NCBI GenBank assembly: GCA_964472295.1 | Contig: CAYYJQ010000055.1 | Span: 1-11,303 of the forward strand | Direction of reading: 5' to 3' | Source of the DNA: JAJRZX01 sp964472295 | Lineage (GTDB): Bacteria > Desulfobacterota > GWC2-55-46 > JADFVP01 | DNA: 11,303 nucleotides | Shown: positions 5,681 through 11,303 of the stretch, piece by piece | Numbering within the stretch: position 1 is the first letter of the stretch | How the letters are laid out: each line of letters opens with the position of its first letter | Program-made: the position numbers and the translations under genes | Notes under the pieces: generated by a model | What the model was told of the DNA's origin: nothing | What the model saw: only the letters and a program-made list of their open reading frames with translations | The model's database searches: none

Positions 5681-6667
5681 ATGATCAAGATACCACCCAG
5701 AAGGCCGTGGTGGAGGCGCTATCCGGCACTTCTTGCCATTGTCTCCGTTATATTCCTCGTTGGGTGCGGCCCCACCATAAAGGGCACTGTCAAGGAAGAC
5801 ACGAGCCGCACAGGGGAGACTGGGAAACTGGAGAAGGAGGGCATAAATTATAGAGGCCCCTCCTATAACGTGGCAATAATCGCCTTCAGGGACAAGACAC
5901 CGGGAAAGGCCCTTGGAGTGGCCAGAGCGGCTACGGAAATCCTTCGGACCATTGTTAAAAAGGCCGGCCTTGAGCCAATTGTCCTTACCGAGGACGACCT
6001 TCGAGAGCAGGAGCGTCTTACAGGGCTTGAAGAAACAGGGGTAGTGAGAAAGGGAAAGAAGGACACGCTCAAGGGGTATGAGTCAGTGGACTTCAGGATC
6101 TCCGGGGCCGTGACGTCTTACTCTGCCGTGGAGGAGAGCACAAACGTCCTCCTTGCCCAGTCAAAGACCGTTATCTCAAGGGTGCAGGTGGACTACGCCC
6201 TCGTGGACGTTGAGACAGGAAAGAGCCTTGTGGCCGATTCGGGCATGGGCGAGTACAAGAAGACCACGGGAGGGCTCCTTGGCCTTGGCTCAAGGTCCAC
6301 CTTTGATATGAGCCTCCGTGACGGCGCCCTTCGTGACGCCCTTACAAGGGCAATGAAAAAAATGGCCGCAAGGCTCAACTCCCTTCCCTTCAGGGGCAGG
6401 GTTCTTGACGTGGAGGGTAGCACCCTCTTTATACGGGCAGGGACAAAGAGCAGGCTCAGGACTGGAACTGTCCTCTCTGTCTACAGGCGCGGTAAGGAAC
6501 TCAAGGACCCTGACACTGGCCGCGTCATAGGCCGTGCCGAGTCAAAGATCGGCGAGGTTGTTCTATCGTCTCACCAGGACGAGAATATCTCACGCGCTGT
6601 AATCAAGAGCGGCGGGGGGTTCAGGGCAGGTGACGTTGTGAGGGCAAGCGCGGGAGGCGCTGGTTGA
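5681..6667 (+). CDS. CsgG-family outer-membrane lipoprotein with FlgT-C-like tail
   Basis: The 328-residue protein has a basic N-terminus, a hydrophobic segment and the lipobox LVGC (Cys29). The CsgG-type domain covers about residues 58-215: YNVAIIAFRDKTPGKALGVARAATEILRTIVKK, a middle region FRISGAVTSYSAVEE, and VDYALVDVETGKSLVADSGMGEYKK. CsgG of the curli system forms an oligomeric outer-membrane export channel; related proteins act in other secretion or envelope processes. The tail (about 235-325: GRVLDVEGSTLFIRAGTKSRLRTGTVLSVYRRG, then DPDTGRVIG and FRAGDVV) resembles the C-terminal domain of the flagellar protein FlgT, which often follows CsgG-like domains. The ATG at 5681 has AAAGGAGA about 7 bases upstream. 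The stop codon overlaps the next gene's start. No curli subunit gene is in the window, so the substrate is unknown. Confidence 0.85.
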   Translation: MIKIPPRRPWWRRYPALLAIVSVIFLVGCGPTIKGTVKEDTSRTGETGKLEKEGINYRGPSYNVAIIAFRDKTPGKALGVARAATEILRTIVKKAGLEPIVLTEDDLREQERLTGLEETGVVRKGKKDTLKGYESVDFRISGAVTSYSAVEESTNVLLAQSKTVISRVQVDYALVDVETGKSLVADSGMGEYKKTTGGLLGLGSRSTFDMSLRDGALRDALTRAMKKMAARLNSLPFRGRVLDVEGSTLFIRAGTKSRLRTGTVLSVYRRGKELKDPDTGRVIGRAESKIGEVVLSSHQDENISRAVIKSGGGFRAGDVVRASAGGAG

Positions 6668-7902
6668 AGTTTTTCGTGAGAAAGGACTATCTCTTTCGTT
6701 GCGGCAGGCCGGGGTTTTTGGCCCTCCTGCTCGCACTTGTCGCAGTGGCCTTTACTCTCCCCGGCTGTGGCGGACCGCACTCAAAGTGTCTTCTTCCCGT
6801 TGAGAAGACAGGCGAATCATATCTTCTTGGCATGACATACCTTGAGGAGAAAAAGCCCGAACTCGCCGCCGGAAGTTTCAAGGAAATCCTTGCCTGCAAC
6901 CGCAAGTTCTCTCCCGCCTATAGCGGCCTTGCCGTATCCTACGCCCAGATTGCCGCCGCCGGGCTCAACCCCGAAGGGCAGACTGTAATAGCCTCTTTAC
7001 ATGCCCTTGAACTTGCCAGGAAGTACTCTTCAGGCAACGAAGACTCCTTCAGGCGTAATGTGGCGGCCATGCGTGTCTTTACCACCTACAAGTCCGTTGG
7101 CTGGCTCGAAAGGGTTGAGAGCGAGTACAAGCGTGCCATGAAGACGCGTGTGGACAGGGCGAGGCTTCCCTATTATCTCAGTAGCGATTCAGCGGCCTTT
7201 TTCATGGGCAAGGCATACTTCGACGCAGGCCGCATAGAGAGCGCCCTGGACGAGTACAAGGCCCTCTCAAAGGCGGACCGCATTGGTAAATGGGGGGTTC
7301 TCGCGGAAAGGGACTACAAGAGGAGCACAAGGATACTCAGCCACATCGAGAGGTCTGTTGCCAGCCCCGAGGTAGTGGTACTGGCCTTTCACAGGGCGCT
7401 CACAAGGGCGGATCTTGCCGCCATACTCATCGAGGAACTACGCGTTGATGAACTCCTTGATACACGTGAAGTCAGCATGGAGACAGAAAGAAGTATTTCA
7501 CCTGTGCCCTCCGATGTATTCAAGAGCCGTTTCAGGTCAAATATCCTCAAGGTAGTGGCCCTCCATATCAAGGGGCTTGAGCCGTCATTTTCAGGAACCT
7601 CCTCCACCTATCTATACAGGCCGGCAAAGGTGGTTACGAGAAAGGATTTTGCCGTAATAATGGACGATCTCCTTAAGAGGCTCTCAGTCCATGGTCCTGC
7701 ACCCGGGGAGGGCCTATCTGAAGAAAAACCCTTTAGCGATGTTCCTCAGGGTGTGCCGTGGTATACCGCGGTCATGGATGTCACAAGGGCCAATATCATG
7801 AGACCAGCCACGGACAGGCTCTTCAAGCCCTATGACGGCCTTGACGGCCCTGACGCCTACACCGCCGTAATAAGCGTCAAGGAGATGCTCGGCTACCGCT
7901 GA
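6664..7902 (+). CDS. TPR lipoprotein with S-layer-homology-like repeats
   Basis: Translation probably starts at a TTG (6664-6666) that overlaps the previous stop as TTGA. GGGAGG (6652-6657) lies 6 bases upstream, so coupling with the CsgG gene is likely. The 412-residue product has a basic region, a hydrophobic core (FLALLLALVAVAFTLPGC) and a lipidation candidate Cys35, although Pro at -2 is unusual in a lipobox. Residues about 50-125 and 175-205 look like tetratricopeptide helices (YLLGMTYLEEKKPELAAGSFKEIL; FFMGKAYFDAGRIESALDEYKAL). The C-terminal half carries S-layer-homology-like segments: LTRADLAAILIEEL, VTRKDFAVIMDDLLKRL, and FSDVPQGVPWYTAVMDVTRANIM. SLH domains bind cell-wall polymers or oligomerise. 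In the known CsgG triad the third member is a DUF4810 lipoprotein; this gene may take that position, but the sequence is not DUF4810. Confidence 0.78.
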   Translation: MKFFVRKDYLFRCGRPGFLALLLALVAVAFTLPGCGGPHSKCLLPVEKTGESYLLGMTYLEEKKPELAAGSFKEILACNRKFSPAYSGLAVSYAQIAAAGLNPEGQTVIASLHALELARKYSSGNEDSFRRNVAAMRVFTTYKSVGWLERVESEYKRAMKTRVDRARLPYYLSSDSAAFFMGKAYFDAGRIESALDEYKALSKADRIGKWGVLAERDYKRSTRILSHIERSVASPEVVVLAFHRALTRADLAAILIEELRVDELLDTREVSMETERSISPVPSDVFKSRFRSNILKVVALHIKGLEPSFSGTSSTYLYRPAKVVTRKDFAVIMDDLLKRLSVHGPAPGEGLSEEKPFSDVPQGVPWYTAVMDVTRANIMRPATDRLFKPYDGLDGPDAYTAVISVKEMLGYR

Positions 7903-8072
7903 GACGTCTCTTCCGAAGGTATTGGGCCGCCCATCTCATGGGCCCCGGTGCCTGCCCTGCCAAAACTCCCTGCCATTGACTCAAACTGACGGTCCACCTC
8001 TTCGTAAGATATTGTTTCCACGTTCTTTTTTCATCTAAATACCTTGAAAAACAGCCCCAAAAGGGCTTCCCC

Positions 8073-8088
8073 GGTGACTGTGGTCACA
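8073..8088. promoter_or_regulatory. CRP-family binding site
   Basis: GGTGACTGTGGTCACA matches the CRP consensus TGTGA-N6-TCACA at nine of ten fixed positions. Its centre (8080.5) is 41.5 bases upstream of a transcription start predicted near 8122 from the TATAAT at 8110. That is the standard position for a class II CRP/FNR-family activator, and a -35 box is not recognisable, as expected for an activator-dependent promoter. The regulator is not in the window. Confidence 0.65.
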
Positions 8089-8109
8089 CATGTACGACCT
8101 GGTTTTAAG

Positions 8110-8115
8110 TATAAT
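8110..8115 (+). promoter_or_regulatory. -10 box of the outer-membrane protein gene
   Basis: A perfect TATAAT lies 54 bases before the start codon at 8170. The bases at the -35 position (around 8087-8092) show no TTGACA likeness and overlap the edge of the CRP-type site. The predicted transcript begins near 8122 and has a leader of about 48 bases. Confidence 0.65.
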
Positions 8116-8128
8116 CAGGTTGTGAGAC

Positions 8129-8142
8129 ATGACATTTGTCAT
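8129..8142. promoter_or_regulatory. Palindrome in the leader, possible operator
   Basis: ATGACA-TT-TGTCAT is a perfect 6-2-6 inverted repeat just downstream of the predicted transcription start and ahead of the ribosome binding site. The position suits a repressor operator, while the short stem makes an RNA hairpin role unlikely. The binding protein is unknown. Confidence 0.45.
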
Positions 8143-8169
8143 AATAACCGGAAAATCAAGGAGGAAAGC

Positions 8170-8925
8170 ATGAGAAGATATATACTGGCTCTTGTTGCCA
8201 TGCTCTCCTTATTTTTTGCTGCTTCCACGGCTTACGCCCTTGTTGATGTCGAGGCAAGGTACTGGTTTACCAACCTTGATACCAACCTCGAGGCCTCAAG
8301 CGGCACCATCATCGGCACTGACCTCGACCTTGTCAACGACCTTGGCGTAGATGACCTTGAGAACTTTGTCGAGGGAAGGATAACCCTTGAGATAGGTCAC
8401 CATAGTTTCCGTTACGCCTATATGCCGCTCTCGTGGTCCGGCTCTGCCGTTATTACGAGAGACATCAACTTCGCCGGACGCACCTACCCCGCCTCCTCGC
8501 AGGTATCCACGGACACCCAGATAGACTACCACCGCTTCAGTTACCGCTACGACTTTATCAACAAACTCAAGAACCGGCTCGGCCTTATCGCCGAGGTCAA
8601 GTACTTTGACGGCAGGGTAAACCTCAAGGACGCGGCCTTTGGCCTTGACGAATCCACGCGCCTTCAGATACCCATGCCGGCCATTGGCGTTGGCGGCCAG
8701 GTAGCCATACCGCTCCTTGCCAAGATCGGGGCCGAGGTGACGGGAATGAGCCTCGGGAGTTATGCCTATGTCCTTGACGCCGAGGCCAATGTGGGCTTTC
8801 AGCCCCTCCCATTCGTGGACGTATCGGCTGGCTACAGGTTCCTGAAGTTTCATGTGGAGAAGGACGACGACATAGGCAGTGTCAGTCTGCGCGGCCCCTT
8901 CATAACTCTGAGGGCCAATTTTTAA
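8170..8925 (+). CDS. Outer-membrane beta-barrel protein
   Basis: The 251-residue protein begins MRRYILALVAMLSLFFAASTAYA, a clear Sec signal peptide with an Ala-Tyr-Ala cleavage site after residue 23. The mature protein is rich in alternating hydrophobic/polar strands with many aromatics (VDVEARYWFTNL, HSFRYAYMPLSW, YHRFSYRYDFI, FVDVSAGYRFLKFHVE). It ends FITLRANF, with the C-terminal Phe that the BAM machinery recognises. The estimate of about eight to ten strands is by eye. The ATG at 8170 follows AAGGAGG (8158-8164) with a 5-base spacer; in-frame codons upstream to 8044 lie over the promoter and were excluded. It has its own promoter with a CRP-type site, and a strong terminator (9000-9026) follows. 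Whether it belongs functionally with the lipoprotein genes upstream is not established. The substrate or role is unknown. Confidence 0.85.
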   Translation: MRRYILALVAMLSLFFAASTAYALVDVEARYWFTNLDTNLEASSGTIIGTDLDLVNDLGVDDLENFVEGRITLEIGHHSFRYAYMPLSWSGSAVITRDINFAGRTYPASSQVSTDTQIDYHRFSYRYDFINKLKNRLGLIAEVKYFDGRVNLKDAAFGLDESTRLQIPMPAIGVGGQVAIPLLAKIGAEVTGMSLGSYAYVLDAEANVGFQPLPFVDVSAGYRFLKFHVEKDDDIGSVSLRGPFITLRANF

Positions 8926-8999
8926 GAGAGCGTCAACCTGTCCTTCCCAAAGGCGTGGATAACTGATGTCATACAGGTCATGAGGCGCATATCCCATTT

Positions 9000-9026
9000 A
9001 CAGGCCTCGGCCTGTTTTTATTTTTT
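9000..9026 (+). terminator. Intrinsic terminator after the outer-membrane protein gene
   Basis: ACAGGC-CTCG-GCCTGT (9000-9015) is a stable stem with a tetraloop, followed by TTTTATTTTTT. It lies 74 bases after the barrel-gene stop and isolates that gene from the signalling pair downstream. Confidence 0.88.
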
Positions 9027-9169
9027 GTCCCACGGCTTTTGTGTTAAATTATTATCAAGGGGGCCGCTGATGGTCCCTGGTATAAAAAGCCTAAAGTATG
9101 CCTATTGCCGGACCCGCGATTTGGGTGCGGTTATGGTGTGTAAACCCTGAATCCCCTTTGTTAAGATTA

Positions 9170-10141
9170 ATGAGACTCAATTATTCCCCGGAAGGGGCCT
9201 CATCGTCCCTGGCCGTGGTAGCGCCTTTTTTTCTTCTGGTTCTAATGGTCATCGGCTTTACGGGCTGCGCCTCACTGGAGCGTGTTCCCCATGAGACGGA
9301 GTCGTTTCTCATAGAGAGGGCCCTTCATACAAGGCAGAGCGCCGGGGCCGCCCTTGAGGAGGGAGATTACCTCGCGGCGGTCTCAAAGTACCGCGAGGCC
9401 TATGACCTTGAGAAGCGTATTGGGAACGATAGCGGGCGCATACTGGACCTTGTGGGCATGGGCAGGGCCTATACAGGCCTTGGCAGAACCGAAGTGGCCG
9501 TGAGTGTGCTTACCGACGCGGTAAGGCAGGCCTTTAAATCGAGAGATGACAGGGGTCTCTCCATGGCCTATTCCGCCCTTGCCAGGGCCTACCTCATGAC
9601 AGGTAACCTTGACCTTGCCGTAAAGAACATAGAAGACGCCCTGACCCTTGAGAGGTCAGGGGGAGGGGCTGACCTTAATACCTTGAACCTTGCCGGGGTC
9701 ATCTATCTCGAGGCCGGCAGGCTCGATGAAGCCGCCTCTCTTGCAAATACAGCCATTGACGCCCAGGACCAGTCTCCGCCTTCGAGTTCACTCTCAGAGT
9801 CGTACAGGGTCATGGCAGGGATACTCGTCAGGAAGGAAGACCTGCCGCTTGCAATGGTATACTTTAATATGGCCTACTCCGTAGATGAAAAACTTGGAGA
9901 CAATGAGGCCCTGGCCCTTGATCTTGGCGGCTCGGCGGATGCGCTTCTCGGGGCCGGGAAGTTCGAGAAAGCGGCTTCGAGGCTGAAGAAGTCCTATGTG
10001 CTTAACAGAGAGGCAGGGCTCCTTGAGAGGGCACTCGGTAACCTTGATAAACTTGTGGAGGTTTACGTAGCCATGGGCGACAAGAAGAATGAACTCTATT
10101 TCAGGACCATGAGGGAGGCTGTCCTCTCGGACATGAGATGA
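9170..10141 (+). CDS. TPR-repeat lipoprotein
   Basis: From the ATG at 9170 the product has 323 residues. The N-terminus carries a hydrophobic segment (LAVVAPFFLLVLMVIGFTGC) with lipobox FTGC and Cys33 followed by Ala, pointing to the outer membrane. The rest is a run of tetratricopeptide helices: ALEEGDYLAAVSKYREAYDLEKRIG, LVGMGRAYTGLGRTEVAVSVLTDAV, AYSALARAYLMTGNLDLAVKNIEDAL, LNLAGVIYLEAGRLDEAASLANTAI, AMVYFNMAYSVDEKLG and ADALLGAGKFEKAASRLKKSY. TPR arrays are protein-binding scaffolds. An in-frame ATG at 9098 would add 24 residues ahead of the signal segment; neither start has a good Shine-Dalgarno sequence, and I prefer 9170 because it gives a signal of more normal length. The receiver-kinase gene begins 4 bases after its stop, so the pair is an operon and may share a pathway. 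Confidence 0.82.
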   Translation: MRLNYSPEGASSSLAVVAPFFLLVLMVIGFTGCASLERVPHETESFLIERALHTRQSAGAALEEGDYLAAVSKYREAYDLEKRIGNDSGRILDLVGMGRAYTGLGRTEVAVSVLTDAVRQAFKSRDDRGLSMAYSALARAYLMTGNLDLAVKNIEDALTLERSGGGADLNTLNLAGVIYLEAGRLDEAASLANTAIDAQDQSPPSSSLSESYRVMAGILVRKEDLPLAMVYFNMAYSVDEKLGDNEALALDLGGSADALLGAGKFEKAASRLKKSYVLNREAGLLERALGNLDKLVEVYVAMGDKKNELYFRTMREAVLSDMR

Positions 10142-10145
10142 GAAG

Positions 10146-11216
10146 ATGGGAAGACTGAAGCCGCGTGTACTTGTTGTTGATGACGATGAGAGGAACGTAA
10201 TACTCCTGACCCTTAAGATGGAACGCGAGGGATATGATGTGGAGAGCGTCTCCAACGGCGTGGAAGCCCTTGAGCGGGTGCGCACCTTTAACCCCGACCT
10301 TATCCTCATGGACGTCATGATGCCCAAGATGAACGGATACGAGGTCCTGAAGGTGCTGAAGGACGATGAGAAGACCCGCTACATACCTGTCATAATGCTA
10401 ACGGGGCTCGGGGAGGTGGAGAACAAGATACAGGGTTTTGACGTAGGGGCAGAGGACTATATAACAAAGCCTTTCAGCCTGCGCGAGGTCTCGGCAAGGG
10501 TTCGCTCACTCCTTCGTGTGCGTGCCCTTCAGAAACGCATCAGAGAGACTGAGAAGATGGCGGCCCTTGGCGGCATGGTGGACGGCATAGCCCATGAGAT
10601 AAGAAATCCCCTCATGGTAATTGGCGGCATGGCAAGGCGGCTTCATGAACGCACGGAAGATGAAAAGAGCAGGGGATACGCCGGGGCCATCTTGAAGTGC
10701 GTTGAGAGGCTTGAGAAGATGATTGAGAGGGTGGACGACTACAAGCGCATACTGGTCTCACGGCCTCAGCCCGGCGAGATTAACCGCGTGGTAGAGGATG
10801 CGCTTCGCGAGGCCGGTCTTGTCATGGAAGGCAGGGCTATTGAGGTAAAGACCTCATATGCCTCTCCGTCGCCGGTTGTGAAGATGGATTATATTAATCT
10901 CAAGACAGCGGTCTATAATATCATTCAGAATTCCATTGAGGCCATGGGTGACAAGGGGCGCCTTGAGATAAGGACGGCCATTGAGGGCAGGCGGGTATTC
11001 ATAGAGATAAAGGACAACGGGCCGGGCATAGACCCTGATGAGCAGAAGAAGATATTCCATCCCTTCCAGACCTCGCGCATCGAGGGGGCGGGGCTTGGCC
11101 TTACAATGGCCCACAGGATAGTCTCGGACATTGGAGGTGAGATAAGCGTGAGCAGCGAGCCGGGCGAGGGCACGGTGGTGACAATATCCCTTGATAGCAT
11201 CTGGCCCGAGGGGTAA
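10146..11216 (+). CDS. Soluble hybrid: receiver domain plus histidine kinase
   Basis: The 356-residue protein has no membrane segment, so it is cytoplasmic. The receiver domain is about residues 7-125: acidic pocket Asp12/Asp13, phospho-acceptor Asp56 in LILMDVMMPK, Thr86, and Lys108 in ITKPF. A short coiled linker (LRVRALQKRIRETEKMAALGG) leads to the HisKA dimerisation domain with His150 in IAHEIRNPL. The HATPase domain shows the N box (NIIQNSIEAM, Asn262), the G1 box DNGPGI (Asp290) and the G2 box GAGLGLTMAH. All catalytic residues are present. The order receiver-then-kinase, with no output domain, suggests phosphorelay input from another kinase or feedback through Asp56. The partner response regulator is not in the window. 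The ATG at 10146 follows TGAGAAG, a moderate ribosome binding site. It is probably co-transcribed with the TPR lipoprotein gene. Confidence 0.93.
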   Translation: MGRLKPRVLVVDDDERNVILLTLKMEREGYDVESVSNGVEALERVRTFNPDLILMDVMMPKMNGYEVLKVLKDDEKTRYIPVIMLTGLGEVENKIQGFDVGAEDYITKPFSLREVSARVRSLLRVRALQKRIRETEKMAALGGMVDGIAHEIRNPLMVIGGMARRLHERTEDEKSRGYAGAILKCVERLEKMIERVDDYKRILVSRPQPGEINRVVEDALREAGLVMEGRAIEVKTSYASPSPVVKMDYINLKTAVYNIIQNSIEAMGDKGRLEIRTAIEGRRVFIEIKDNGPGIDPDEQKKIFHPFQTSRIEGAGLGLTMAHRIVSDIGGEISVSSEPGEGTVVTISLDSIWPEG

Positions 11217-11233
11217 AACAGGGAATATGCTTT

Positions 11234-11265
11234 GATGGGTTGCGCTGACGCTCCACCCATCCTAC
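11234..11265 (-). repeat. REP element with CTAC tag
   Basis: GATGGGT (11234-11240) and ACCCATC (11255-11261) form the stem, followed by CTAC (11262-11265). On the minus strand it reads GTAG-GATGGGT, the same as the REP at 959-989 next to the RAYT gene, in inverse orientation. It begins 18 bases after the kinase stop. Confidence 0.75.
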
Positions 11266-11271
11266 AAGATT

Positions 11272-11288
11272 GGTGGGCACTGCCCACC
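11272..11288. repeat. REP-like palindrome near the right end
   Basis: GGTGGGC-ACT-GCCCACC is a perfect 7-bp stem of the same family as the palindromes at 820-835 and 852-868. It follows the tagged REP by 6 bases, giving a clustered pair. Confidence 0.7.
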
Positions 11289-11303
11289 ATTTTCTTATTG
11301 GTT

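Noticed and set aside
8053..8067. Short hairpin AGCCC-CAAAA-GGGCT as terminator of the lipoprotein cluster
   Set aside because: The stem is only 5 bp and no T-run follows; no convincing terminator was found between 7903 and 8170.
8296..8997. 233-codon minus-strand frame opposite the barrel gene
   Set aside because: The plus-strand gene has a signal peptide, a ribosome binding site and a C-terminal Phe; the antisense frame has no start signal or recognisable domain.

Overview
The window looks like chromosome from a GC-rich, Gram-negative (diderm) bacterium, probably of the deltaproteobacterial (Desulfobacterota) or a neighbouring phylum such as Nitrospirota. The grounds are the LexA sequence type (KHLDALERKG helix), an operator close to the Geobacter LexA box, four lipoprotein genes, a predicted outer-membrane barrel and a CsgG-type secretion lipoprotein. 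This placement is an inference; no rRNA or other marker is present.

Left edge (1-1000): the 3' part of an AT-rich HEPN-motif gene, unlike its neighbours in composition, followed by REP-type palindromes. A REP-associated tyrosine transposase (RAYT) lies on the minus strand at 1004-1540. REP-like palindromes carrying the GTAG/CTAC tag recur at 816-872, 959-989, 2610-2636 and 11234-11265, with untagged relatives at 2398, 4278 and 11272.

SOS block (1638-4238): a LexA-type promoter and operator, lexA, a small DinB-associated gene and dinB (DNA polymerase IV). The small gene and dinB overlap by ATGA. A nested inverted-repeat element follows lexA (2434-2724), and a diverged paralogue follows dinB (4311-4598). 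Neither non-coding gap (2369-2748, 4239-4733) holds a credible gene.

Envelope block (4734-8925): three consecutive lipoproteins, namely a GNA1162/DUF799-like protein, a CsgG-family protein, and a TPR protein with S-layer-homology-like repeats. They resemble the CsgG / DUF4810 / GNA1162 triad known elsewhere. A predicted outer-membrane beta-barrel gene follows, with its own promoter. That promoter has a CRP-type site centred at about -41.5 and a perfect TATAAT.

Signalling block (9000-11216): a strong intrinsic terminator, then a TPR lipoprotein gene and, 4 bases later, a soluble receiver-histidine kinase. The window ends in two more REP palindromes and the start of what looks like another copy of the CAAAGAAAACCAAT-type repeat.
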